Shown here: positions 31,976-44,109 of the stretch, piece by piece
Position numbering within the stretch: the stretch's first letter is position 1
Layout of the letters: every line of letters begins with the position of its first letter
NCBI GenBank assembly: GCA_933228675.1
Contig: OW121741.1
Span: forward strand, 59,364,863-59,428,862
From: Stomorhina lunata
Lineage: Eukaryota; Arthropoda; Insecta; Diptera; Rhiniidae
DNA: 64,000 nt
Direction of reading: 5' to 3'
The notes under the pieces: generated by a model
The model's database searches: none
Told to the model about the DNA's origin: nothing
Seen by the model: the letters and a program-made list of their open reading frames with translations, nothing else
Program-made: the position numbers and the translations under genes

Positions 31976-33139
31976 TACTTATGTTCAAATTTAACAATAT
32001 CTTAATGCATATTATTGTGTATATATATGTATATAGAGAATGTATGGTGGATTTTCTTTCGAAATTGTATGACATTAACCCTTTCTTTCCCGGGCTCAAA
32101 AGTAAAAATTTGGATTTTTTAATTTTTTATGACAAAATTATTAAAACTTAAGAATTTATTAGTGAATTTCGGAAAATCTTATAAAAATAATTATTTGTAT
32201 CATTAATTTCATAAAAATAATTATTTTATTATTGTTATGATATTATCATGAAAAATAAAAAAATTAAAAATTTCAGCTTTGAGCTTTGAAAGAAAGGTTT
32301 AAAATTATCCAATTTTAAAAAAGACTCACTATACATTTTCTATATACTGAGCATTTTTTATATACTGATTAACAGTTTTATCAAAATTGAACAAAAATAA
32401 ATTTATTAAGCACTTGTAAAATAAGACCAACAAAATAATTTTTTCGCCGAATTAAAATCGCTGTTACGGCGAAACTGTTAAAGAATTGACCTCCGTTATT
32501 CATTAATTTTATTTTCCTAGCTATATATTTTAAATTACCGATGAAATAAGTTTTATATTCTTATATTTTCTAAGCAAAATTTTCGAAAATATAAAAAATG
32601 AGTTTTGAAACCGACCTATCGGCAACTAGAATTCTTTCACAAAAACTTCCATAACTCAAAAATCGCACTAATGCGCAACAAAATATTTTGGGATTTATTA
32701 GCTAAAATATTACGTTTTAAGGCCATAAAATCATTTTTTCCTGCAGTCATCCGCAAAGTTGTTGAAACTCAATGTATATATTAAAATTAACACATTTTTA
32801 GAACAATTTATTTTTTTATGTTTAAAATATTTTAAAAACATTTATCTAAATAAAAAATATCTTTTTAAATGCTTATATACCTGAAGTTAACGGTTCCATT
32901 ATAAAACGTTTACTTATAAAAGTTTTAATAAAAACTATAATCACTGGAAATATCAAATTTTTTCTTTTAATCAATTCGCGCAAAATAACAAAAATTATTG
33001 AACTTTGAACACATACTGTAAATAAAATAAACTTCGCAGTTATTGTTGTAGAATTTTATCTACTTTCATATGGTTGTGAAAGCTTAAGATCATCTTTTGA
33101 ATTAATCGCCATTATTGAAGGCTTTCGCCCCAAAGTGCA
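31976..33139. other. AT-rich spacer, nothing recognised
   Basis: No supported gene. AACCCTTTCTTTCCC near 32078 and GAAAGAAAGG near 32290 face each other and could be ends of a 200-bp MITE. The stretch near 32600-32760 is slightly GC-richer but has no open frame. Confidence 0.35.
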
Positions 33140-33500
33140 TTGGAGAAATTACTTTCAAAAAAGGCAAAAGTCGTGCAAAATATAGAGAGGATTCGTAAAT
33201 CCATTATGGAAAAGACAATTTCATTCAATCCGATTGAATTAGAGTGTCGTTTAGACATTTTGAAAAATTATATGGATCAAGCTCTGAAGCTCCAATCAGA
33301 GGTCGAAAATATTGATCCTGATAATGATGATAGAGGTGAGATTGACTACCAAATCATTATTTCTGGGCATTTTAACTAAATATCGTAAATCCAGGTGTAC
33401 ATCATCAAAGTGTAGAATTTGTAGTGGTTCTCATAATTCACTATTACACAGATATAATTCAAATTCTAATAATAATAATAATTCAAGTAACTATGTATAA
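33140..33500 (+). pseudogene. Bel-Pao retrotransposon gag fragments, internally deleted
   Basis: The first frame (33140-33379) starts EKLLSKKAKVVQNIERIRKS and continues through LECRLDILKNYMDQAL and DRGEIDYQ, the amphipathic start of Bel-Pao Gag. The second frame ends in KCRICSGSHNSLLHRY, matching the CxxCxxxHNxLLH knuckle at the Gag C-terminus of this group, followed by an Asn run. The middle of Gag is deleted at about 33360 with a frame change. No LTR is visible. Confidence 0.75.
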
Positions 33501-33503
33501 TGA

Positions 33504-35087
33504 AACAAACTTACAGACGCTTTTTTAATAATTCTGTAACTTTTGAACGACTTGAGATATTTGAAATTTGGCACGGTGATTTTCAAAAACCCTGGTCCAT
33601 GAGGGGTCGGGGGAGTGATTGATGGATCTTCAAAGTTGGTCACCTCGGGTGTTCGACTTTTTCAAAAATTCGCAAAACATCCATTTATGGATGGATTGAA
33701 AAGAAATTTTAAATTTAAGTTGTCCTTGAGAATATCTACAAAAACAAAACGCTTACATCTGTAGGTTATCTCCTTTTTCTTTCGAGATATTTTAAATTTA
33801 AGTTGTCCTTGAGAATATCTACAATAAAAAAACGCTTACATCTGTAGATCCTTTTTCTTTCGAGATATTTGGGTAAAAAGGAATTTTTGGGTTGATTTTT
33901 ACCTATTTTTTCGAAGCTTTTACAATTCTGAACAATTTTTGTGCAAGTTGACTATAGATATCTTCTATCGTTTAAAAGTTAAAAATATTCAAAGTTGACA
34001 CATAGAAAAAATATCGCTATTTTTTGAGTTTTTCCCTAAAAGATAGCTACTTTTTTCACTAATAAAAGAAGAAAACATTATAAGAATGCGTTTAAAACAA
34101 ATTCCTTGTCAATTTGACTTTTGGTCCTCGCACATGCCCTCTCCAAAAAATGCCAATTTGTAAAAAAAAAATTAATTTAAACAAAAATTTCTCAAAAGGC
34201 AAAGCACCGATTTATAATGTTTATATTTTCTGACATATCTGTTATTGATTAGAAAAGTTTTTTCTGAAACGCAAATAGAGTCAGTGTTGTCATTTTTGTA
34301 AAAAAAACTCATTTTTTGAAACCAATTTTTCCCGAGTTGAGAATTGAAGAATTTTTCAGTTAAAATTTAATAATTTTTAGTCTATTGCTTTTAGATCTTA
34401 TCGGTCTATATAACTGCAAAATTTCATTGTGATAACTTTATCCATGTCATTTCTACAGAATATCAAAGATTGAAATCATTTTCCTTAAAAAAGTAGAAAA
34501 ATAATATTTTTTTTACGATACAAAGTGTAACAAAATCAACGCACCTAAAAAAGATTTTTACTTGGTCTTAATCTCTTGGTCTTTCCCGATCCAGTGGTAT
34601 TAAACACGTATGTAAGCTTTAATACATAGTCTTTAAAAGCTCTGAAAACTTTGCCTCCCATAGCATTTTAACGCTGAATATTGGACTATTGGAGAGTAAT
34701 ATGTACATATAAAGTTAATAGTGTACAGTGGTATTAACACAGCAATTTCTAAACTACGTGACGGATTTTAATCAAATTTAGAACGTTAAAAGAAGAGGTG
34801 TTAGGCTTTTACGGCAATGTTTAAGAACGTATCTGTCTGTAGCACAGTGGGCTCTCCAGTGGACCAAAGTTGCCCACCTCGGGTATGTAAAACCTTTGGG
34901 TCCGTATAACTTTCGCCAATTTGGTCCGATCCGAAAGATTTTTACATTTTCGAAAAAAAATTAAGAAAAAATCATGCCAACTGTAGTACTTTACCTCTTA
35001 TAGTTTAAGAGATATTTGCGTTTTATGACATGTCTTCTGGCCTTTTTTTTTCCTATTAATCTTTTCTTGTACTATGTAAATTTTTTT
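33504..35087 (+). repeat. Family B repeat, copy 3, longest copy
   Basis: It starts with TACAGACGCTTTTTTAATAA and ends where DINE copy C begins. Landmarks in order: CCCTGGTCCATGAGGGGTCG, GGTCACCTCGGGTGTTCGAC, GCACATGCCCTCTCC, TCTTTCCCGATCCAGTGG and CTGTAGCACAGTGGGCTCTC. It has no ORF longer than about 60 codons. An internal 85-bp tandem duplication lies at 33704-33868. The phrase CAAAGTTG...CACCTCGGGT occurs twice, which suggests two related modules, each opening with CACAGTGG. Confidence 0.75.
33704..33868. repeat. Tandem duplication of about 85 bp inside family B copy 3
   Basis: TTTAAATTTAAGTTGTCCTT through TCTTTCGAGATATTT occurs twice in a row with a few differences; other family B copies have it once. 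Confidence 0.85.
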
Positions 35088-37621
35088 TTAACAAGTAAGA
35101 GTGGTATATTCGGCTTTGCCGAATCTTGGATACCCTTCACCAATGGTGTTCCAAAAGTAAATGGTGACTTAGTTGAGCCCCACGCAAATGCTTCATATGT
35201 ATATTAATTTTTTTTTTTGTTCATACTAAATGTAACTCCTAGCAATATTTGGTTATACTAGTATTATATGCAAAGAGTCTTTAAAATTAAGAGTCGGAAA
35301 CGGAAAGCTTTTCGGTGGCGTCATAATCGAGAATAGTTATGGACCCAAAGGTTAGGTTGGGCAGGTGGCTGATTACTAGACTACAAGTCGAGAATGCTTA
35401 TTTAAGCCAGCCAGTAGCTTCGAAATATGTGTCTATTTTACGAACATTTAATAAAGTTCGATAGACCATGCAGAAAAGATGCTTCAAAATGTGATGCCCT
35501 TAGATTTGCAAGAGCACATCGATTTGATGGAGATTAAGTATTCTGGAATGCAACCCAAAAAAAAAACAGTGCGCAGTGAGGGTTGTGTACTTTAATTCAT
35601 ACGAATTATCCAACTAGTAAAAGTTTTTTATTAGTTATGAAAAACTCTGAAGTTAGCGGACTGATTTAGGTCAAAGCTTTAGCAATGATTGTCAATGTAT
35701 ACAAGCCTTAGAATTATAAGGTATACACTCTTAGTTTTAGATACATACGTGAAATATATAGCTTTTAAATAGATGGATATCAGCTTTGCAGGAAAAGTTA
35801 TTGACGATTTACTTATTAGTCTGAAGTTAGTTAACTAATTAAGATGAATATATCAACAATAATATTTGGGATATATTGTTCTTTCGATGTGTCCGATGGA
35901 TGTGTGAACCGAGCTCGCCCATTTTCAATACCGAACTTTTCAAGAGATCAGAAATACTTTTGTCAAATGTTGTCCCTCTAGAAAGTTTATTTTAGGCGCT
36001 ATCGCCCTGAAAACCAATATTGTACAACGTCTTTATACTAAATGTCATCATCGTATCTATTATAATTCGCCATTTATTAGCTACTAAGAGATTGCCTTAG
36101 GCGAAGTTATACGGGAGCAATTGTCAAACGTGAACGGATTTCTCCCAATTGCAATTAAAAAATTTAAATTTTCGTTGATATGTGAGATACTTACAAACAT
36201 ATGTAGGTTTTGAACGGATATCATGTAATTAGCTGCATTTTTGTACTTCCTAGGAAGATAACCTATAATTTGATATATAATACATTCTCAAATGTTATCA
36301 TAATGTTCAATAGTCAGACACAAAATTAAGATAAATGCAGTGTCTGTCTGCTAAAATCAGATTTGTGGAGCTAATGTATTTAACACAAAATTTTAGGATA
36401 TTGTCCCACCCTTAATTTTGTCATTGTCGATCAAAACACCATCGCTTAAACGCTAAATTATATCTACCACAAATTACCGAATGCATCAGGATTTAGGTAA
36501 TCCCCTGCGAAGGACGCTATTAAATTTCATCAAAATAAACATCTGAGATATCGACAAAACAGGAGCTCCAAAAACTTGACTACAACTGAAAAAAGGACAG
36601 ACAGGTAGACGGACGGACAAAAAAACAGACGGACGGACAGACAAACGGACAGACGGAGGTCGCGAAATCGATTCTCCTGCCGATTCTGAGTCGATCGGTA
36701 CAACTTGAATGGTATTCATAATCAGATATGTGGAGTGTATATATCAGATTTTAGAAAATCCACCCACAAAGAACGATGTCAAATTTCATCACAATCGGTC
36801 CATAAACACCTGAGATATCGCTGAAACAATACTATTTTGTAAGTAAACAAAAAAAGTAAACAAAATTTCTTAGACACGTACTTTGGGCAATTTGCTGTAC
36901 ATCAAATGTAGTGTTTTGGCGATATCTCAATTGTTTATGAACCGCTTTTGATAAAATTTAATAACGTGCTTTGCGGGGGAATTTCCTAAAATCTGATATA
37001 AAATTTATGTATGTCCGTGCTAAAGGAGGATGGTTTTTTCCTCTTTCTGCATTTCATTTCTTCAACAAACATTCTCTAATACGTACATTGGGCAATTTGC
37101 GATACATCAAATTCAGTGTTTTGGGGATATCTCAGTTGCTTATGGACCAATTTTGATAAAATTTTACAGAGTGCTTTGGGAAACTATTTGTTACAATCTG
37201 ATATATAACATATTATCACATGTACACCAGGAGTATCTTTTTTCTCTTGTTATTTAAAAGTGTGTTTCAATCAAAAATTTTAAAATTTTCGTCTAATTTT
37301 TGGTATTTTTTCGATATTTTCGGTGTTTATAAACCGATTTTAATGAAATTTAATAGCGTTTATTGCGGGAGAATTTCCTAAAATCTGATATATAATTTAT
37401 GTAAGTTCATCCTCCAGGGGCTTCAGAAACTTGATTTCAACAGACAGACGGACGGACAGACGGACAGACAGACAGACAGACAGACGGACATCGCTTAATC
37501 GATTCTCCTCCCGATTCTGAGTCGATCGGTATAATTTTTATGGGGTCTACGATCACTAATAAAAAAATTACAAACGGAATCACAAACTTATAATACCCTT
37601 TCACCTATTGGTGAAGGGTAT
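35088..37621 (-). mobile_element. DINE-like copy C, both ends, no nested insertions
   Basis: The 3' hairpin TTCGGCTTTGCCGAA is at about 35113-35127 and the 5' hairpin at 37590-37621. GTCY arrays lie near 37443-37490 and 36595-36655. Only one arm of the 64-bp palindrome is present (36029-36066). At about 2.53 kb this is the best uninterrupted reference copy in the window. Confidence 0.9.
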
Positions 37622-38183
37622 AAGACGGACAGACAGGTAGACGGACGGACGTTGCGAAATCGATTTTCCTGCCGATTCTGTGTCGATCGGTACAATTTGA
37701 ATGATATTCATAATCAGATTTGTGGAGTTTATATATCAGACATTAGGAAATCCTCCCACAAACAACGCTGTCAAATTTCATCATAATCGGTCCATAAACA
37801 ATACTTACAAAATGTAAACAAAATTTCTTAGACAAGTACTTTGGGCAATTTGCTGTACATCACAAGTAGTGTTCTGGCGATATCTCAGTTGTTTATGGAC
37901 CGCTTTTGATGAAATTTAATAACGTGCTTGGCGGGGGATATACAATTTATGTATGTCCGTGCTAAAGGTGGATGGTTTTTCCTTTTTCTGCATTTCATTT
38001 TTTCAACATTCTCTAATGCGTACTTTGAGCAATTTGCGATACATGAAGTTTAGTGTTTTGGCGATATCTCAGTTGTTTATGAATATAATTTTTTTTTATA
38101 AAATTTTACAGAGTGCTTTGGGGAACCATTTTCTACAATCTGATATTTAATATATTATCACATGTACACCAGGAGGATCTTTT
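37622..38183 (-). mobile_element. DINE-like internal fragment ending in a GTCY array
   Basis: On the minus strand this runs from the middle of the element to the second GTCY array, which is then followed directly by the 5' hairpin of copy C. The right edge is cut by copy D, which starts on the plus strand at 38184. Confidence 0.85.
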
Positions 38184-39184
38184 TATACCCTTCACCAATA
38201 GGTGAAAGGGTATTATAAGTTTGTGACTCCGTTTGTAATTTTTTTTATTAGTGATCGTAGACCCCATAAAAATTATACCGATCGACTCAGAATCGGGAGG
38301 AGAATCGATTAAGCGATGTCCGTCTGTCTGTCTGTCCGTCCGCCTGTCTGTCTGTCTGTTGAAATCAAGTTTCTAAAGCGCCTGGAGGATGGACCTATAT
38401 AAATTATATATCAGATTTTAGGAAATTCTCCCGCAATGAACGCTATTAAATTTCATTAAAATCGGTTTATAAACACAGAAAATATCGAAAAAATACGAAA
38501 AATTAGACGAAAATTTTAAAATTTTTGATTGAAACACACTTTTAAATAACAAGGGCAAAAAGAAAATCCTGGTGTACATATGATAATATACTATATATCA
38601 GATTGTAGGAAATAGTTCCCCAAATCAAAATCGGTCCATAAACAACTGAGCTATCGCCAAAACACTAAATTTGATGTATCGCAAATTGCCCAAAGTACGC
38701 ATTAGGGAATTTTTGTTGAAAAAATGAAATGCAGAAATAGGAAAAAACCATCCTCCTTTAGCACGGACATACATAAATTTTATATTAGATTTTAGGAAAT
38801 TCCCACGTCAAGCACGTTATTAAATTTTATCAAAAGCGGTCCATAAACAACTGAGATATCGCCAAAACACTACTTGTGATGTGCAGCAAATTCCCCAAAG
38901 TACGTGTCTAAGAAATGTTGTTGACATTTTGTAAGCATTGTTTCAGCGATATCTCAGGTGTTTATGAACCGATTGTGATGAAATTTGACAGCGTTCTTTG
39001 TGGGAGGATTTCCTAAAATCTGATATATAAGCTCCACAAATTTGATTATGAATACCATTCAAATTGTACCGATCGACTCAGAATCGGCAGGAGAATAGAT
39101 TTCGCGACGTGTGTCCGTCTGTCTGCTTGTCCGTCTGTCCGTCCGTCTACCTGTCTGTCCGTCCGTCTACCTGGTTGTCCTTTT
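38184..39184 (+). mobile_element. DINE-like copy D, 5' kilobase only
   Basis: It starts with the 5' hairpin at 38184, has GTCY arrays near 38319-38360 and 39110-39183, and is cut in the second array by copy E. Confidence 0.88.
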
Positions 39185-41463
39185 TATACCCTTCACCAAT
39201 AGGTGAAAGGGTATTATAAGTTTGTGATTCCGTCTGTAATTTTAGTGATCGTAGACCCCATAAAAATTATACCGATCGACTCAGAATCGGGAGGAGGATC
39301 TATTAAGCGATGTCCGTCCGTCTGTCTGTCCGTCTGTCTGTTGAAATCAAGTTTCTGAAGCCCCTGGAGGACTTACATAAATTATATACCAGATTTTAGG
39401 AAATTCTCCCGCAATGAACGCTATTAAATTTCATTAAAATCGGTTTATAAACACCGAAAATATCGAAAAAATACCAAAAATTAGAAGAAAATTTTAAAAT
39501 TTTGGATTGAAACACACTTTTAAATAAAAAGAGAAAAACTATACTCCTGGTGTATATGTGATAATATATTATATATCAGATTGTAGGAAATGGTTCCCCA
39601 AAGCACTCTGTAAAATTTTATCAAAACACTACTTGTGATGTACAGCAAATTGCCCAAAGTACGTGTCTAAGAAATTTTGTTTACATTTTGTAAGTATTGT
39701 TTCAGCGATATCTCAGGTGTTTACGGACCGATTGTGATGAAATTTAACAGCGTTCTTATTATGAATACCATTCAAATTGTACCGATCGACTCAGAATCGG
39801 CAGGAGAATTGATTTCGCGACGTGCGTCCGTCTGTTTGTCCGTCCGTCTACCTGTCTGTCCTTTGGAGCTTTTGTAGTCAAGTTTTTGGAGCTCCTTTTT
39901 TGTCGATATTTTAGATGTTTATTTTGATAAAATTTAATAGCGTTCTTCACAGCGGATTACCTAAATTCTGATGCACTCGGTAATTTGTGGTAGATATAAT
40001 TTAGTGTTTAGTGGAGCTCCACAAATCTGATTTTAGCAGACAGTCACACTGCATTTATCTTAATTTTGTGTCTGACTTTTGAACATTATTATAAAATTTG
40101 AGAATGCATTATATATCAAGTTATAGGCAGTCTTCCTAGGAAGTACAAAAAATGCAGCTAAGTACATGATATGCGTTCAAAACCTACATTTGTATGTATG
40201 TATCTCACATATCAACGAAAATTTAAATTTTTTAATTGCAATTGGGAGAAATCCGTTCACGTTTGACAATTGCTCCCATATAACTTCGCCTATGGCAATC
40301 TCTTAGTAGCTAATAAATGACAAATTATAATTATCTTTATACTAAATGTCATCATCGTATCTATTATAATAGACACGATGATGACATTTAGTATAAAGAC
40401 GTTGTACAATATCCTAATTCAGGGCGATAGCGCCTAAAATAAACTTTCTAGAGGGACAACATTTGACAAAAATATTTCTGATCTCTTGAAAAGTTCGGTA
40501 TTGAAAATGGGCTAGCTCGGTTCACATTTACTGTTATATCCCATATAACTCCGACCGGGAATCACTTTAATGCTGATAAATTAAATCACATTATAATTGC
40601 ATAAAGAACTGGAGCAAAACTTTCCACACATCCATCGGACAGATCGAAAGAACAATACATCCCAAATATTATTGTTGAAGTATTCATCTTAATTAGTTAA
40701 CTAACTTCAGATTAATAAGTAAATCTTTAATAAATTTTCCGACAAAGCTGATATTCATTCATTTAAAAGCTATATATTTCACGTACTCGTATGTATCTAA
40801 AACTAAGAGTATATACCTTATAATTCTAAGGCTTGTATACATTGACAATCATTGTTAAAGCTTTGACCTAAATCAGTCCGCTAACTTCAAAGTTTTACAT
40901 AACTAGTTGGATAATTCGTATGAATTAAAGTACACAACCCTCACTGGGCACTGTGTTTTTGGGTTGCATGCCAGAATACTTAATCTTCATCAAATCGATG
41001 TGCTATTGCAAATCTAAGGGTATCTACATTTTGAAGTATCTTTTCTGCACGGTTTATCTGGTCTATCGAACTTTATTAAATGTTCGTAAAATAGACACAT
41101 ATCACTTTCGAATCCAAGTGACGCTGCCTTAGACATCAGGCACCTGCCCAACCAAAAATTTGGGTCCATAACTATTCTAGATGATGACGCCACCGAAAAG
41201 CTTTTCGTTTTCCGACTCTTAATTTTAAAGATTCTTTGCATATAATACTAGTATAACCAAATATTGCTAGGAATTACATTTAGTATGAACAAAAGAAAAT
41301 TAATATACATATGAAGCATTTGTGTGGGGCTCAACTAAGTCAGTAATCAGAAACTATATAATTATCAATATATTCTTACGATTTTGTACTTTACTTTTGG
41401 AACACAATTGGTGAAGGCTATCCAAGATTCGGCAAAGCCGAATATACCACTCTTACTTGTTTT
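39185..41463 (+). mobile_element. DINE-like copy E, both ends
   Basis: The 5' hairpin starts at 39185, GTCY arrays are near 39312-39345 and 39826-39861, the full 64-bp palindrome is at 40335-40398, and the 3' hairpin TTCGGCAAAGCCGAA at 41429-41443 is followed by TATACCACTCTTACTTGTT. At about 2.28 kb it is slightly shorter than copy C owing to a deletion near 39605. Confidence 0.9.
40335..40398. repeat. 64-bp internal palindrome of DINE copy E
   Basis: Equivalent to 10415-10478: 32-bp arms starting CTTTATACTAAATGTCATCA, with a mismatch near the centre. Confidence 0.95.
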
Positions 41464-43050
41464 TTTTATATATAGGTCCATACTGTGTACAAAAATAGTC
41501 GTAACACCTTGTTCAGTTTTAGAGATTTTTGCGAACAATTTTAAAGTAATGTTAAAAAATTTCTCTTAAACTATAAGAGATAAGTAGTGCGATTCACTAA
41601 CTTTTAAAACTTTCAAAAGGTTCTACCATTAACAACACATTTTGATGTTTGCACTAACCACTATGTGATTCACTAACTCAGTTTAAGCCACGGTAAAATT
41701 ATGTGGCAACTTTGTCAAAATAAGAGAAAAACACAAAGAAGAATAGAAAAAAAAACAAGCCAAAAACTATTTTTGTTGTAAATTTTAAGAACAACTTGAG
41801 TAAAATATTAAAAATAATTATTATTTTAAATACATTTTTATTTATTTTGATGATATATGAATACTACTGAATGAATACATACTACTATCAAAAGAAGCCG
41901 GTCGTCTGCTGAGCAGCCAAGTCATATAGTTAAATTATATTTGTTGTTATATTCTTATATTATATTTCCTTTAATTATAATTTTCGATTTATATAAAGAA
42001 ACAATTTTTTAATACACTTTTCTAAATCACTTTTCTTAACCACTTTTCTTTAACATTAAACAGCATCAAAAATGTTGGCGTTAATAAACAACAATTTATT
42101 TGTTTATTAATAACAACAGAAATCAAATCAACAGAAATCGTTAAAGTGTTAGTGAATAGCAGTGTGGTTAATTCAGTTGTTTAATAATTTTGAAGAAACA
42201 ATTGTGGTTAAAAAAGCGTAGTGAATCGCGCTAAAGGTAGTACAGTAGCCATGTTTTTTCTTAATTTTTTAAGAAGTTTTCGAATATGTAAAATCTTTCG
42301 GATCATACCAAATTGGCGAAAGTTATACGGACCCAAAAGTTTTATATACCCGAGATGGGCAACTTTAGCCCACTGTGAGCCCTCTGTGCTACAGACAGAT
42401 ACGTTGCCGTAAAAGCACAATACCTCTTCTATTAACGTTTCAAATTTGATTAAAATTCGTCACGTAGTTTAGAAATTGCTGAATTAATACCACTGTACAC
42501 ATATTACTTTCCAATACTCCAATATTCAGCGTAAAAATCCTATGGGAGGCAAAGTTTTCAGAGATTTTAAAGACAATGTATTAAAGCTTGATATACGTGC
42601 TTAATATCATTGGATCGGGAAAGACCTGGAGACTAAGATCAAGTAAAAATCTTTTTTTAATCCGTTAATTTTTTTACACTTTGTATCGTAAAACAAAAAA
42701 ATATTGTTTTTCTACTTTTTTAAGGAAAATAATTTCAATATTTGATATTTTGTAGAAATGACATGGATAACGATATCACAATAAAATTTTGCAGTTATTA
42801 AGATCAATAAGATCTAAAAGCAATAGACAAAAACAAATTCCCAATTTTAACTGAAAAATTCCCCAATTCCTAACTCGGGAAAAATAGGTTTCAAAAAATG
42901 CGTTTTTTTTACAAAAATGGCAACACTGACTCTATTTGCAGCGCGTTTCAGAAAAACTAATCAATAACAGATGTGTCAAAAAATATAAGCACTACAATTT
43001 TTTTAAATCGGTGCTTTGCCTTTTGAGAAACTTTAGTTTAAATTAATTTT
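41464..43050 (-). repeat. Family B repeat, copy 4, carrying a MITE
   Basis: It matches copy 3 in reverse: CGGATCATACCAAATTGGCG, CCCGAGATGGGCAACTTTAG, GATCGGGAAAGACCTGG. It is split by the element at 41587-42231 and stops at the 5' end of DINE copy F. It therefore lacks the half of the family that carries the ACCTCGGGTGTTC module. Confidence 0.75.
41587..42231. mobile_element. 645-bp MITE with TA target site
   Basis: The ends GTGCGATTCACTAA and TAGTGAATCGCGC form an inverted repeat (about 12 of 14 positions), flanked by TA at 41585-41586 and 42232-42233. GATTCACTAAC and GTGAAT motifs recur inside both ends. The flanks CTATAAGAG and AAGGTAG match the uninterrupted family B sequence near 35000. 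No ORF. Confidence 0.8.
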
Positions 43051-43264
43051 TATACCTTTCACCAATAGGTGAAAGGGTATTATAAGTTTGTCATTCAGTT
43101 TGTAATTTTTTCATTATTCGTCTAAGACCTCATAAATATTATACCGATTGACTCAGAATCGCTAGGAGAGTCGATTTACTCATGTCCGTCTGTCTGTCTG
43201 TTGAAATCAAGTTTGTGGAGCTCCTGATGGGTGTAACGGGTACACTGTACCCAGATGAATTATA

Positions 43265-44043
43265 TAGGGTAGGAGGGAGACCATTTGCCATAGGGGCGCA
43301 TTTGCCACCACTAATTTTCTTGAAAACTAACTTATCTTTTTTGATGCTGTAATCTCAAATTTTGACTGCTGTAGCTTTCACATTTAAAACATCAGGCGTG
43401 ATTTATTGTTTTAGCAGATCCTGAAAAAATATTTTGCTACAAGTATTTTTGAAACATTTTCCTTAGTTTTTTTGTTATACTAAGAAATTTTTCATTAGTT
43501 TAATAAACAATATAGTGTTGAGAACAAATATTTTAAGTTTTTATCAATAAATCTATTTTTTATGTGAAAAATTGTTCTTTACATCTAAGGACCTGGGGCA
43601 CATTTGCCATACATATATAACTCGTCGACATTTTTTTGAGCCCGACATTCTTAATATCCCTTAAAAGAATATCGTATTTGTTTAATTTATCCATGTGAAA
43701 TGAACTTGAATTAATTTTTTGGTTTGTTTGTTTTTTTTTTTTTTTTGTATATATATATGTATAAAGCCTTATAGAAATAAAAATTTACTTTATTACAACA
43801 ATTTTTTTACTTCTTTTTTTTACTCAACTTATTGGCAAATGTGCCCCATGGATGGGGCACATTAACCACTTTTAGTTAATTTGCTATTTTTTAAATTTAA
43901 TACATAAAGAAAAGCCGTAGGCAATCTGAACCAACACAGTTTAAAGCTAACATATATAGGTACCTATGAAGAACAAAAAAATTGTGATAACTCTCCCGGT
44001 AAGAAACCTAGAGCACTTAAAAAAAATGCTTCCACTTCTACCC
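43265..44043. mobile_element. 779-bp non-autonomous element, TA target site, GGGTAG ends
   Basis: The left end GGGTAGGAGGGAGACCAT mirrors the right end ATGCTTCCACTTCTACCC (about 13 of 18 positions), with TA on both sides. The empty site AATTATATACCAGATTTTAG is seen in copy E near 39378-39397. The inside contains repeated GCACATTTGCC and GGGGCACAT phrases. The TA duplication fits Tc1/mariner-type mobilisation. No ORF. Confidence 0.82.
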
Positions 44044-44109
44044 TACCAGATTTTAGGAAATTTCCCTATTCATTAAAATCGGTCCATAAACACCCGAGAT
44101 ATCGCTAAA

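Noticed and set aside
33504..35087. CACAGTG at family B borders resembles the RSS heptamer and Transib ends
   Set aside because: The two visible CACAGTG strings are in direct, not inverted, orientation, no nonamer or transposase is present, and no 5-bp duplication was found.
36971..38150. Short frames (61-75 codons) with repeated SAFHFFNKHSL-like phrases
   Set aside because: They recur because DINE copies share sequence; stops and frames differ between copies, so there is no selection for coding.
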